A stretch of DNA of 64,000 nucleotides from JACSRF01 sp964504445 (GTDB lineage Bacteria; Chloroflexota; Anaerolineae; Promineifilales; Promineifilaceae), in assembly GCA_964504445.1 (NCBI GenBank), contig CAZDEO010000018.1, forward strand, positions 8,538 to 72,537, given 5' to 3'. Within the stretch, counting starts at the first letter, position 1. The number at the start of each line of letters is the position of its first letter. The translations under genes were made by a program, and so were the position numbers. Under the pieces are notes generated by a model. The model worked only from the letters and a program-made list of their open reading frames with translations, was not told the DNA's origin and searched no databases. This document shows, piece after piece, positions 7,823-17,199 of the stretch.

Positions 7823-10800
7823 TTGGCGCAATTGGCCCTGTTTTTGTTAGGTTCCCCCCAAATTGAACGCGACAGACAGCCGGTGGAAACAGACCGGCGC
7901 AAAGCGGTCGCCTTGCTGGCTTACCTGGCGGTCACTGGTCATCGCCACAGCCGGGAGGCGCTGGCGGCCCTTTTCTGGCCAGAAGCTGATCAATCTCGTG
8001 CCCTGGCTTACCTGCGGCGAACTTTGTGGGAGATTAACAACATGGTGGGGGCAACCTGGCTGGAGATTGACCGCAGCGGCGTAGGTTTAGCGACAGGGGC
8101 AGCGTTGCGGTTTGACGTGGCAGAGTTTCAACAGTTGACGGCCGTTTCCGCTCCCCTGGATGAGTTAACCCAGGCGGCTGCCCTTTACCGCGACGATTTT
8201 TTGGCCGGTTTTACCCTGCGCGACGCGCCAGAGTTTGACCAGTGGCAATATTACCAGGCTGACCGGCTGCGCCAGACCCTGGCCCTGACCCTGGAAAAAC
8301 TGGCAGAGGGATTAGCCAACCAGGGTGAGTGGGAAACGGCCGTTTCCCACGCCCAGCGCCGGCTATCTCTGGATCCGTTGCACGAACCTGCCCACCGTCA
8401 GCTTATGCAGCTTTACGCCCAAATGGGGCAAAAAGCGGCTGCATTGCGCCAATATGAAAGCTGCGCCGCCATTTTGGCCGCCGAATTGGCTGTTGACCCT
8501 GAACCCGAAACCACAGCCCTCTACGAGCGCATTCGCCGCGGCGAGGTGGGCCAAGGGCTGGCTCCGGCGGAAAGCATTCCGGCAAAAGCGCCAGACCGCG
8601 CAACGGCCGTGGGTAACTTGCCCACGCCAGCCACGCCCTTTGTGGGGCGGCAGCCAGAATTGGCGGAACTGGCGGCTTTTCTAGAAAATCCGGAGGTGCG
8701 GCTGCTCTCTTTGGTTGGCCCTGGCGGCAGCGGCAAAACCCGCCTGGCTTTGGAAGTGGCACGGCAGCAGCAGCCGGTCTTTCAGGATGGGGTCTATTTT
8801 GTGCCCCTGGCCCCGCTTAACTCTTCTGAGGACGTGGTCACAGCCGTGGCCAAAGCCCTGCGCCTCAGCTTCTTCAAAGAAAACGAGCTGCCCCAGCGCC
8901 AGTTGTTCGACTATCTACAATCCAAACACCTGCTGCTGATCATGGACAACTACGAGCATTTGCTGGGAGGAGATGGCGCCCAGTTGGTTAACGACATGCT
9001 GCAAACGACCCCGCGCCTCAAGATTTTGACCACGTCCCGCGTGCGGCTGGGTTTGCAGACTGAACACATTTACGCCGTGCAGGGTATGCGCGCCCCCGAT
9101 TTGCCCACCGTCACTGGTTGGTCTCTTGGCCCGGCTAATAATCTGCAAGAGCTGATTGCCCCTTATAGTGCCCTACAGCTTTTTGCCGCCAGCGCCCGCC
9201 GCGGGCAGCCCGACTTTACGCTGAATGCGGCAAATTTGTTGGACGTGGCGCGCATTTGCCAGTTGGTGGCGGGCATGCCCCTGGCTATTGAGCTGGCGGC
9301 TGCCTGGCTGAGCCTGCTGACTCCTGAGGAAATTGAAGCGGAGATTCGGCGCAGCCTGGACTTTTTGGAAACGGGAATGGCCGATGTGCCTGACCGCCAG
9401 CGCAGTATGCGGGCTGTCTTTAATTATTCCTGGCAATTGCTCACTCCAGAGGAAAAGCGCGTGCTGCCGCTGCTTACTCTGTTTCAGGGGGGCTTTGGCC
9501 GCGCGGCGGCGCAGCAGGTGGCGGGAGTCTCTTTGCCGGTGCTGCTGGCCTTGGTGCAAAAATCACTGGTGGCGCGGAGTGGAAACGGCCGTTTCACCAT
9601 CCACGAACTGTTGCGCCAATATGCCGCCGAGAGCCTGCAAGCCGACCCAGAAGGATGGGTGGCAGCCCGCGAACGGCACAGCATCTTCTACATTCGCTTA
9701 TTAGAAACGGAGGGGCGGCGCATGCAGGGACCCGACCAACGGGCTGCTTTCGACGCGCTGGAAGAGGAGATTGAAAACGTGCGGGCGGCGTGGCTGTGGG
9801 CCATGGTGCAGCAGCGGTATGAGCTTGTGCTGCCCACCGTCAATTACCTCATCTATTTTTACCTGGTACGTTCAACGCTGGTGCCCGCCCTGGCAGAGCT
9901 GTTGGACATGGTATTGGAGGATTTGGAAACGGCCGTAGACCCCAACACACTCCCCCCGCAGCCTCTCACCCCAGCGCACAGGCTCTTTTTGCAAATTACG
10001 GCCGTGCAAGCCTGGATTCTCAACGCCGATTACACCTCACCCCGCCCAGTAACCCTCAGCAAAAAAGCATTATCCCTGTGCCAAGCCTGGCAAGCAGAAG
10101 CCCACATGAGCCTGGCCCTAACCCTGGCCGCCACCATTTATGGTTATCGGGTAGATCGCGAAGCGGGCATTGCCTGGGGATATCGCAGCCTGGAACATCT
10201 GCGCCAACAGCCTGACCAGTGGGCGCTGGCTATGGCCATTAATTTATTTGGTGCGCAGTTGCACAGCGTCGGCATGCGCGAAGGCGTGAAAGAACTGCTG
10301 GATGAGGGCGTGACCGCCAGCCGCAACATAGGCGACGAGTTGGTGTTGGCTTATAACCTCACAACTCTGGCCTGGGTGCTCACCGACGAACGAGATTTTG
10401 ACCACGCCCTGGCTATTTATCAGGAATGCCAATCTTTGTTTGAGCAAGTAGGTGACCGGGCCGGGGCAGCCTTCAACTTGTGGAACCTGGCCTCTGTCTA
10501 CGACGTGGCTGGGGAGTATGCGCGCTCTGCGGCCTTGCAAAAGCAAAGTCGCCAGCTCTTTGCTGAGCTGGGGCGGCGGCTGGAGATAGCCAATGCCCTG
10601 GGGTGGGAAAGCCAAATGTGGCAGCGGCTGGGCGATTATGAAACGGCACTGGCCTTGCGCCAGGAGGCGTTAACGATTTTTCAGGAAATGGGAGATGATA
10701 ACGGTATTGCCTGGAGTTATTTTGAGCTGGGTGAAGTGTACCGGCTGCTGCGCCAGCCTCTGGACATGGAGGGGATGTACGCGCAAAGTTTTGCCTGGTT

Positions 10801-11323
10801 TTCGCGCTTGCAAATGGATCATGGCCTGACCTTCTATTACCGGGCGCAAGGGCAGCTTAAGCTGGCTGTGGGGGACGTAGCGGGGGCCCAGGCAGACCTG
10901 GAACGCAGCCTGGCGCTTTCCCATGACACCAGCGAAGATTACTGGAACCGGGCTTACACGCTATGCGAGTTGGCCCACGTGGCCATGGCGCAAGAAAATT
11001 ACCCCGCAGCTGAGAAATTGTTAACTGATGCTCTGCGCCTGGCTGAACGGTGGGCTAGCCTGGGCATTACGCTGGTGATATTGATCGGCTTTGCCCAATT
11101 GCGGGCGAATCAGAGAGAATTGGAAACGGCCGTTGAACTGGCTGCGTTGGTGCTTAACCACAAAGCAACCTGGGCAGAAATGCGGCCCAGAGCGGAACAA
11201 ATCTTCGCTGCCACGCGGGCGCGCATGGACCCACCGCGTTTTACCGCCGCCCAAAGCCGAGGTCAAAACCTGGACGTGCGGGAAGTGGTAGCCCGGTTAT
11301 TGCCCCAAGAACAGGCTGGTTAA
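7823..11323 (+). CDS. SARP/BTAD-family transcriptional regulator with NB-ARC ATPase and TPR array
   Basis: A 1166-residue STAND-type regulator. Residues 1-95 form an OmpR-like winged helix of the SARP type (ALLAYLAVTGHRHSREALAALFWP) and about 100-230 the bacterial transcriptional activator domain (BTAD). About 265-560 is an NB-ARC/AAA ATPase with P-loop GPGGSGKTRLA (298-308), Walker B LLLIMDNYEHLL and sensor TTSR; the remainder is a long run of TPR helices. Such proteins stay inactive until a ligand binds the TPR part and ATP drives oligomerisation, then activate nearby promoters. Targets are unknown. The TTG at 7823 is the likely start, preceded by GAGGTGG. The stop overlaps the stop of the convergent esterase gene. 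Confidence 0.9.
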   Translation: MAQLALFLLGSPQIERDRQPVETDRRKAVALLAYLAVTGHRHSREALAALFWPEADQSRALAYLRRTLWEINNMVGATWLEIDRSGVGLATGAALRFDVAEFQQLTAVSAPLDELTQAAALYRDDFLAGFTLRDAPEFDQWQYYQADRLRQTLALTLEKLAEGLANQGEWETAVSHAQRRLSLDPLHEPAHRQLMQLYAQMGQKAAALRQYESCAAILAAELAVDPEPETTALYERIRRGEVGQGLAPAESIPAKAPDRATAVGNLPTPATPFVGRQPELAELAAFLENPEVRLLSLVGPGGSGKTRLALEVARQQQPVFQDGVYFVPLAPLNSSEDVVTAVAKALRLSFFKENELPQRQLFDYLQSKHLLLIMDNYEHLLGGDGAQLVNDMLQTTPRLKILTTSRVRLGLQTEHIYAVQGMRAPDLPTVTGWSLGPANNLQELIAPYSALQLFAASARRGQPDFTLNAANLLDVARICQLVAGMPLAIELAAAWLSLLTPEEIEAEIRRSLDFLETGMADVPDRQRSMRAVFNYSWQLLTPEEKRVLPLLTLFQGGFGRAAAQQVAGVSLPVLLALVQKSLVARSGNGRFTIHELLRQYAAESLQADPEGWVAARERHSIFYIRLLETEGRRMQGPDQRAAFDALEEEIENVRAAWLWAMVQQRYELVLPTVNYLIYFYLVRSTLVPALAELLDMVLEDLETAVDPNTLPPQPLTPAHRLFLQITAVQAWILNADYTSPRPVTLSKKALSLCQAWQAEAHMSLALTLAATIYGYRVDREAGIAWGYRSLEHLRQQPDQWALAMAINLFGAQLHSVGMREGVKELLDEGVTASRNIGDELVLAYNLTTLAWVLTDERDFDHALAIYQECQSLFEQVGDRAGAAFNLWNLASVYDVAGEYARSAALQKQSRQLFAELGRRLEIANALGWESQMWQRLGDYETALALRQEALTIFQEMGDDNGIAWSYFELGEVYRLLRQPLDMEGMYAQSFAWFSRLQMDHGLTFYYRAQGQLKLAVGDVAGAQADLERSLALSHDTSEDYWNRAYTLCELAHVAMAQENYPAAEKLLTDALRLAERWASLGITLVILIGFAQLRANQRELETAVELAALVLNHKATWAEMRPRAEQIFAATRARMDPPRFTAAQSRGQNLDVREVVARLLPQEQAG

Positions 11324-12192
11324 CGGCCGTTCTTATGCCCCGCAGTTTGCAAGAAAAAACGCACAGCATCCGGCAAACGCCGCGCCCACGCCGATTCACT
11401 ATGGTCGGCCCATTTCTCCTCAATGTGCAGCAGGTCATGCACCGGGCGGTACCCTTTTTGCACCAGCAGCCGCTTCATGCGCCGTACCGTAGCGTAGTAG
11501 CGCCGCGAAAGCGTGCGCTGCCGCCGCATCTCTTCCGCCGAATCCCCCAATTCCCGCGTACCCACGTCCATGTACACCTTACCAGGGTTAAAGGGCGCGG
11601 CCTCTGCATATTTGAAGATGGCGCCCCGTGCCACCCAAAACGAAGGACTCATGGCCCCAGCAAAGCCAAAAAAGTCAGGATACCGAAAGAAGGCATAGAG
11701 GCTAATTAAGCCGCCCATGGAAGATCCTATCATGCCCGTGTAGCGTTTGCCCGGTAGCGTGCGGAAATCCCGGTCTATGATGGGTTTAAGCGTATTCACG
11801 ACAAAGGCCAGATACAGGTTGCCCAATCCGCCCCCTAGTTCCGCGTCTTTGAAGGGGCTGTACTCATCCATGCGCATTTCCCCCATGTTGGGAATGCCGA
11901 CTACAATTGCTTCTAACCCCTCCTCGTGGCTCAATTTTTCCAGAGTCTCATCCACACCCCACTCGCCAGCGTAGCTGGTGACGTTGTCAAATAAATTTTG
12001 CCCGTCATGCATGTATAGCACCGGGTAACGCCGGTTGCTATGGTGGTAGGAAGGGGGCAGGTAAACGAGGATACTGCGCTGGTTGTGAAGCTGTGGGCTG
12101 CGAATGGCGCGTCCCACGCGTACCGTGCCTACCAGGGAGGCATTTTCATGCCGGTACACCTCGTGATATGGTTGCCAAAAAACCGTCTGCAA
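11320..12192 (-). CDS. Alpha/beta-hydrolase esterase (esterase D / enterochelin-esterase family)
   Basis: 290 residues with an alpha/beta-hydrolase core: strand and oxyanion region YPVLYMHDGQNLFD (about 57-70), nucleophile elbow GSSMGG (about 156-161, Ser the likely nucleophile) and a plausible catalytic His in WADHSESAW near 265. The family (Fes/IroE, esterase D, antigen 85-like folds) hydrolyses esters; the true substrate is unknown and there is no signal peptide. Translation begins at TTG 12192 behind AAGGAGA. The last codons sit on the octamer ACGGCCGT, and its stop is overlapped by the stop of the SARP gene. Confidence 0.85.
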   Translation of the reverse strand: MQTVFWQPYHEVYRHENASLVGTVRVGRAIRSPQLHNQRSILVYLPPSYHHSNRRYPVLYMHDGQNLFDNVTSYAGEWGVDETLEKLSHEEGLEAIVVGIPNMGEMRMDEYSPFKDAELGGGLGNLYLAFVVNTLKPIIDRDFRTLPGKRYTGMIGSSMGGLISLYAFFRYPDFFGFAGAMSPSFWVARGAIFKYAEAAPFNPGKVYMDVGTRELGDSAEEMRRQRTLSRRYYATVRRMKRLLVQKGYRPVHDLLHIEEKWADHSESAWARRLPDAVRFFLQTAGHKNGR

Positions 12193-12220
12193 TGTGTGTC
12201 TCCTTGTGGTAAAGCTGACG

Positions 12221-12262
12221 CGAGAGCTAGAGTAATGGAATTTTCCCGCACTCTAGCTCTCG
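12221..12262. repeat. CTAGAGC-family inverted repeat, copy B
   Basis: A perfect 12-bp inverted repeat, CGAGAGCTAGAG and CTCTAGCTCTCG, around an 18-base loop. It sits 28 bp upstream of the esterase start codon, in the 232-bp divergent gap 12193-12424, where I see no gene. Confidence 0.8.
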
Positions 12263-12424
12263 CCAAACCCAATTGTCTACAATTTCTGCGGTCTGTCCAA
12301 TGGGTGCCCGCGGGGCCTGTATGAAAAGCTGCTCAGGATTTGCGTCAGGGGTTGCTATGAATCATGGAGGTGGATATAAATTTGCCCGTAAGTAAACATG
12401 CAGGGCGTGAGCGTTACACTGGGT

Positions 12425-13810
12425 ATGATGGGTAGAAATAAATATAGATCATTAGGAATTTTGTTAGGCGTGTTGTTGCTATCAGGCTGTGGGTTGCTGG
12501 CGGGGCCGCAGCGGCCAATTTTGCCCACCCCAATTCCAACAGCCCCGCCGTTGGCGCAAACTCTTTCTCTGACGGGAGAAACGGTGGTGGATCCGGTGAG
12601 TGATATTGTACCAGCTGTGGATCCGACCATTGTGCGGATGGTGGAGGAGGTGTCGCAGCAGCAGTTGGTGGCCTATGTGCAGACGTTGGAGAATTTTTAT
12701 ACGCGGAACTCCTTTAGCAGCCAGGAGTCGGAAACGCGGGGCATTGGCGCGGCGCGACGCTGGATTTTTGCGGAGTTTGGGCGGGTGGGCAACGGCCGTT
12801 TGCAAGTAGAACTGGACGAATTTGACCTGACTTATGCTGGCTTTTTTGCCCCCCAGAGTAACGTGGTGGCTACCTTGCCTGGCGTCGATCCCAACAATGG
12901 GGTCATCGTCATCATGGCCCATTATGACACCCGCCCGGCGGAAATTGCTGATGGCGTCACCCGTTCCCCCGGCGCTAATGATAATGCCTCTGGCATTGCC
13001 TTACTCCTTGAAACAGCGCGCATTCTTAGCGCCCATACTTGGAATCAAACCATTGTTTTTGTGGCCATGGCTGCTGAAGAGCAGAATACGGCTGGTTCGC
13101 GCCACTTTGCCCAAAATGCTTTTCTCGACAATATGAATGTGCTGGCGGCCATAAACTACGACGCCGTGGGTGGCCGGGCGGGCATTCCCCAGTACGTGCG
13201 CTTATTCTCGCCCGATATCCTGGCTTCCCCTTCGGGCGAACTGGCGCGGTATTACGAATACGTAGGGGGTATGTACCTGCCCACTTTTCCCGTGGTGGTG
13301 ATTAACGCCCTAGACCGGGAAGGGCGGTATGGCGATCATCGCGAATTTATCAATGTGGGTATGCCAGCGATTCGTGTCATTGAATCGGAGGAAGACCCGG
13401 ATTTGCTGAACTCGCCCCTGGATACGTGGGCGCGGGTTGATTTCAATTATCTGCAGAAGGTGGTGCAGCTTAATGTGGCGGTCGTGGCTAATATGGCGGG
13501 TGCACCAGCCACGCCGCCGACACCTACCATTGCGGAAATGGCAGATCCAGGTGCGTTTTTACTGACCTGGCAGATTGACCCCAACGCTGCGGGCTATGCC
13601 ATCTCTTTTCGGCCCTTAAGCTCTCCGTCGTATCCGCCGTTTCGCTTTGTCAAGGGGTTGGCGGCGGGCAATGTAGCCCTGACAAATTTGGACCCTAACA
13701 TTACTTATGCCGTAAGCCTGACTGCATTGGATGAAAACGGCCGTATCGGCGATTTCTCCCGGGAAGTGATCATTGGCCCGGGTGACCAGGCCGTCTTGCC
13801 CGATGGATAA
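12425..13810 (+). CDS. M28 family metallopeptidase lipoprotein with C-terminal fibronectin-like domain
   Basis: A secreted zinc aminopeptidase-type protein. The signal MMGRNKYRSLGILLGVLLLSGC ends in a lipobox, so it is probably lipid-anchored. The catalytic domain shows the M28 zinc ligands in order: HYDTRP (about residue 175), GANDNASG with bridging Asp (about 190) and AAEEQNTAGS with the general base Glu (about 225). A C-terminal segment of about 95 residues (ITPTIAEMADPG onward) looks like a fibronectin type III fold. An earlier in-frame ATG at 12398 would add nine residues; I prefer 12425 because it gives a normal signal peptide, though neither has a good ribosome binding site. Confidence 0.88.
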   Translation: MMGRNKYRSLGILLGVLLLSGCGLLAGPQRPILPTPIPTAPPLAQTLSLTGETVVDPVSDIVPAVDPTIVRMVEEVSQQQLVAYVQTLENFYTRNSFSSQESETRGIGAARRWIFAEFGRVGNGRLQVELDEFDLTYAGFFAPQSNVVATLPGVDPNNGVIVIMAHYDTRPAEIADGVTRSPGANDNASGIALLLETARILSAHTWNQTIVFVAMAAEEQNTAGSRHFAQNAFLDNMNVLAAINYDAVGGRAGIPQYVRLFSPDILASPSGELARYYEYVGGMYLPTFPVVVINALDREGRYGDHREFINVGMPAIRVIESEEDPDLLNSPLDTWARVDFNYLQKVVQLNVAVVANMAGAPATPPTPTIAEMADPGAFLLTWQIDPNAAGYAISFRPLSSPSYPPFRFVKGLAAGNVALTNLDPNITYAVSLTALDENGRIGDFSREVIIGPGDQAVLPDG

Positions 13811-13816
13811 GCGCCC

Positions 13817-14347
13817 ATGACCGTACTCCCCGACAAGTCCGACCCCGAACAGAGCGCTGAGTCCCAGGCCGAGCGTTGCTACCGCATGCGGCACGAATGG
13901 TCGAACCTCATTGAAGACCTCATTGCTGAGGGGCGCGAAAAAGGGGTCTTTGACAATCTGAAAGGCCAGGGCAAACCTCTGAATTTGAAGCAAAATCCTT
14001 ACGCCCCTGAACTCGATCTTGCCCATAACCTGCTTAAGGATAATGAACTGGTGCCAGCCTGGATTGGCGACCGCAATAACCTCTTACAGCGAATCCAAAC
14101 CTTGCGCCAGGAGATTCAGCGGGTGTGGCAGCAAAACAAGCGGGAGTTTGACCTCATTCCGGCCCGGCAAGATACCGTTGCCATCCGCTGGTACGATGCT
14201 TGTTTGGCCTGGGAAAAAGTCATCACCGATCTCAATAAGCAGATTCTCAATTACAACCTGAAGCGCCCCGCGGATAATCTGGAAATCTATCAGCTTGAGC
14301 TGGACCGCGAACTCAAGCGCCTGGGCGCAACGCGCTGGTTAAGGTAA
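13817..14347 (+). CDS. DnaJ homologue subfamily C member 28-type protein (DUF1992)
   Basis: 176 residues dominated by the DUF1992 / DNAJC28 conserved domain: the segment starting RHEWSNLIEDLIAEGREKG and continuing FDNLKGQGKPLNL is its hallmark. There is no J domain with HPD. In other bacteria and in eukaryotes the domain has no settled biochemical function. The start is six bases after the stop of the M28 peptidase gene, so the two are probably co-transcribed. Confidence 0.9.
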   Translation: MTVLPDKSDPEQSAESQAERCYRMRHEWSNLIEDLIAEGREKGVFDNLKGQGKPLNLKQNPYAPELDLAHNLLKDNELVPAWIGDRNNLLQRIQTLRQEIQRVWQQNKREFDLIPARQDTVAIRWYDACLAWEKVITDLNKQILNYNLKRPADNLEIYQLELDRELKRLGATRWLR

Positions 14348-14450
14348 AAAGCGTATCTCGCTAAGGTCATCTTTTAACTTAGCGCTTATGTTGGGGGATA
14401 CGGCCGTGTTCTCCAACCCTAGCATTTGCTTAGTGTTACTTCTTCCCTGG

Positions 14451-14479
14451 TTGACACACCATCCCTTTTGTTTTACATT
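14451..14479 (+). promoter_or_regulatory. Sigma-70 type promoter of the sigma factor gene
   Basis: A perfect -35 TTGACA (14451-14456), a 17-bp spacer and a -10 TACATT (14474-14479). Transcription would start near 14486, giving an 80-nt leader to the ATG at 14566. The rest of the gap 14348-14565 holds one ACGGCCGT and nothing else recognisable. Confidence 0.65.
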
Positions 14480-14565
14480 ACGTTCAAAATAAATTGAAAG
14501 TATTGAACAGTTATGCCGGTGTCCCGCCGGAAACTCAGTTCAATACCCCAAAATGGAGCATCGCC

Positions 14566-15588
14566 ATGACACCAATGCTTTTTGAAGAGAATGAGTTATG
14601 GCTGGTGGACGATAACAACAACGGCCATGAGCCAGAAAATAACCCTCTCCATGTCAAGCCACTATTCGACGTGGATCACGTGCAGGCCAATGATTTTTTA
14701 GAGCTGTACCGCCAAGAAATCACTCATAAAGAGTTGTTAACGGCTGAAGAAGAGGTGCTGTTAGCAAAAGAAATCCAGGCGGGGTTAGCGGCGGAAGCCA
14801 GGTTGAACGCTGCACAATTAACTGCTGAAGAGTGGGAAGCACTGCATCAGACGCAAGAAATTGGCCGCAAAGCGCGCGAAAGTCTCGCCCACGCCAATAC
14901 GCGATTGGTCATCAGTATTGCCAAACGGTACCGCGGGCAGGGGCTGGACTTCCTCGACCTCATTCAGGAAGGCAACGCCGGGCTGCTAACCGCCATCAAC
15001 AAATTTGACTATCGCCTGGGCAATCGCTTTAGCACCTATGCCACTTGGTGGATTCGGCAGAACATCACGCGGGCATTGTCTAACCAGGGGCGTACCATTC
15101 GTTTGCCCGCCCATCTTTCGCAAGAAGTGCGCCGCCTGTACCTGGCGGGCCAGAAGCTGGAACAGGAATTAGGCCGGGAACCAAGCGGAGAAGAGCTGGC
15201 GGTCTATCTGGAGATGTCACCGCGCCAGGTGCGCAAGCTGCAGCAGATTTCCCGTTCCCCGTTACACCTGGAGCAGCCGGCGGGTGAAGCCACCGATGCC
15301 TCCTTGGGTGATTTCATAGAGGATGTCGACGCGCCACAGCCCACAGAAGAAGTGTCGCTGCTGCTGCTGGCGGAAGAAGTAGAGGGGTTGCTGCAAAAAC
15401 TGCCGCCCCGCGAAGCGCTGATTTTACGAATGCGCTATGGCCTGCAAGGGTATGAACCGCACACACTGAAGGAAATTGGGGAAATGCTGCATCTGTCGCG
15501 GGAGCGTATCCGGCAGTTAGAGAAGGAAATATTGAGTAAGCTGCGCCAACCGCGCTTTGCGGATCAGCTGCGAGCGTATATGCAATGA
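14566..15588 (+). CDS. RNA polymerase sigma factor, sigma-70 family, group 2 (RpoD-like)
   Basis: 340 residues with regions 1.2 (ELYRQEITHKELLTAEEEVLLAKEIQ), 2 (FLDLIQEGNAGLLTAINKFDYRLGN, STYATWWIRQNITRAL), 3 and 4, ending in the helix-turn-helix TLKEIGEMLHLSRERIRQLE (about 300-320). Region 1.1 is absent, which with the well-conserved region 2.4 points to a non-essential group 2 sigma factor, probably a stress or stationary-phase one. An in-frame TTG at 14494 would add 24 residues, but it would lie only eight bases after the predicted transcription start; the ATG at 14566 has GGAG seven bases ahead. Possible link: it could be the sigma freed by the partner-switching proteins at 59-64 kb, but nothing here proves it. 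Confidence 0.93.
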   Translation: MTPMLFEENELWLVDDNNNGHEPENNPLHVKPLFDVDHVQANDFLELYRQEITHKELLTAEEEVLLAKEIQAGLAAEARLNAAQLTAEEWEALHQTQEIGRKARESLAHANTRLVISIAKRYRGQGLDFLDLIQEGNAGLLTAINKFDYRLGNRFSTYATWWIRQNITRALSNQGRTIRLPAHLSQEVRRLYLAGQKLEQELGREPSGEELAVYLEMSPRQVRKLQQISRSPLHLEQPAGEATDASLGDFIEDVDAPQPTEEVSLLLLAEEVEGLLQKLPPREALILRMRYGLQGYEPHTLKEIGEMLHLSRERIRQLEKEILSKLRQPRFADQLRAYMQ

Positions 15589-15605
15589 GCGTTGGCGGGT
15601 GGGTA

Positions 15606-15657
15606 CCAGGTTACAAGACCCCGGCCGTGCAACCTGTACCCTGTAACCTGTGCCCTT
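15606..15657. repeat. Heptamer array (TAACCTG type) forming a hairpin
   Basis: CAACCTG, TACCCTG, TAACCTG, TGCCCTT (15630-15657), with a complementary left arm GGTACCAGGTTACA starting at 15602. It lies between two convergent genes and could work as a bidirectional terminator. Confidence 0.6.
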
Positions 15658-15659
15658 TG

Positions 15660-17111
15660 TTACGGCCGTATGCGCACCGTCACATTTTTCAATTGCGTAT
15701 AGTGCTGTAAGGCCACCAACCCTTTGGCCCGGCCAAACCCGCTTTGCTTGTACCCGCCAAAAGGCATTTCTTCGTCACCGGTATAATACTCATTGATGAA
15801 CACCTGGCCAGCCTGCAAGCGGGTAGCCAGGCGGAGGGCGCGGTTAATGTCTTGGGTGAAAACGGCAGCAATTAGCCCATACTGTACACCGTTAGCCATC
15901 CGTAGCGCCTCTTCCTCATTTGGGAAGGTGGTTAGCGAGAGAACTGGCCCAAACACCTCTTGCTGGGCGATGTGCATGTCGGGCAGCACCTGGTCAAACA
16001 GGGTAGGCAGGAGGAAGTAGCCTTGGGGCAAATGCGCGGGGCGCTTGCCGCCATAGATGATTTCCGCCCCCTCGCTTTGGGCAATTTCAATGTGGCTGGA
16101 AACGCGGTCAAGCTGCAGCTCGGAGACTAACGGCCCCATGTCGGGGTTTTGGATGCCGGGGCCAATGTCCAGGCTGGCCAGATTACCGATGAGTTTTTCC
16201 ACGAAGGGTTGGTGGATGGTGGCTTCTACCAGCAGGCGCGACCCGGCGGAGCACATCTGGCCGCAGTTGGTAATAATGCCGCGCATGGTCTCGGCTACCG
16301 CCGTTTCCAAATCCGCATCGGCAAAGATAATTAGGGGCGACTTCCCCCCCAGCTCCAGCACCACCGGCTTGATATGCTCGGCGGCGGCCTTCATTACTGC
16401 CCGCCCCGTGGGCACAGAGCCGGTAAAGGTCAGGTGGTCAATGGCGTTGTGCCCCGCCAGAGCGGCGCCCGCCTCTTCGCCATAGCCGTTGACCACATTG
16501 ACCACCCCGGGTGGACAATCAAGCTGGGCAAAGATTTCCGCTAATTTTAGGGCAGTGAGGGGGGTCTGCTCAGAGGGTTTGATAACGGCCGTGTTCCCGG
16601 CGGCCAGGGCAGGGGCCAGGCTGCGCGCCAAAATATTCAGCGGCTTGTTCCAGGGGACGATGTGCGCGGTCACGCCCATCGGCTCGCGAATTGTAAAGTT
16701 CAACCGTTCAGGCCCCAGCGGAATTTGTTCGCCATGAATTTTGTCGGCGGCCCCGGCGTAGTACTCAAAGTAGCGGGCTGCGCCCACAATTTCCTCGTGG
16801 GCCAATTGCAGCGGCTTGCCGTTGTCCAAGGTCTCCAGCAAGGCTAGTTCTTCGGCCTGGGCCATCACGGCCGTGCTAACGGCGTGCAGCAGCCGGCCGC
16901 GTTCCTTGGGGTGTAGCTGACCCCAACGGCCGGCATAAGCGCGCCGCGCCGCCCCCACAGCCCGCTCCACGTCGGCTACGCCGCCCCGCGCCACTTCCGC
17001 CAGAGGCTTTGCCGTGGCTGGATCAAAGGTTTGAAAAATCTGCCCGGTGGCCGGTTCAACCCATTGGCCATCAATGAAGTGCCGGGCGGGGGGAAGATCA
17101 GGTGTTTTCAT
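15660..17111 (-). CDS. Aldehyde dehydrogenase family protein
   Basis: A 483-residue NAD(P)-dependent aldehyde dehydrogenase oxidising an aldehyde to the acid. Present are the PWNKPLN and FTGSVPTG cofactor-binding motifs, the general-base Glu in LELGGKSPL (about 252) and the catalytic Cys in GQMCSAGSR (about 285). The overall pattern is closest to betaine-, gamma-aminobutyraldehyde- or phenylacetaldehyde-type enzymes; the substrate cannot be fixed by eye. In-frame ATGs lie further upstream (17165, 17126), but 17111 has GAGG seven bases ahead and gives a standard N-terminus. It is divergent from the Fur-family gene. Confidence 0.95.
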   Translation of the reverse strand: MKTPDLPPARHFIDGQWVEPATGQIFQTFDPATAKPLAEVARGGVADVERAVGAARRAYAGRWGQLHPKERGRLLHAVSTAVMAQAEELALLETLDNGKPLQLAHEEIVGAARYFEYYAGAADKIHGEQIPLGPERLNFTIREPMGVTAHIVPWNKPLNILARSLAPALAAGNTAVIKPSEQTPLTALKLAEIFAQLDCPPGVVNVVNGYGEEAGAALAGHNAIDHLTFTGSVPTGRAVMKAAAEHIKPVVLELGGKSPLIIFADADLETAVAETMRGIITNCGQMCSAGSRLLVEATIHQPFVEKLIGNLASLDIGPGIQNPDMGPLVSELQLDRVSSHIEIAQSEGAEIIYGGKRPAHLPQGYFLLPTLFDQVLPDMHIAQQEVFGPVLSLTTFPNEEEALRMANGVQYGLIAAVFTQDINRALRLATRLQAGQVFINEYYTGDEEMPFGGYKQSGFGRAKGLVALQHYTQLKNVTVRIRP

Positions 17112-17199
17112 CTGGTTGCCTCGCATTTTAAGCTCAGGCGGCAATTGTAATCCATGCACGGCCATTTAGGGAAACGGTTGTGCATACGCAAATACTTGC

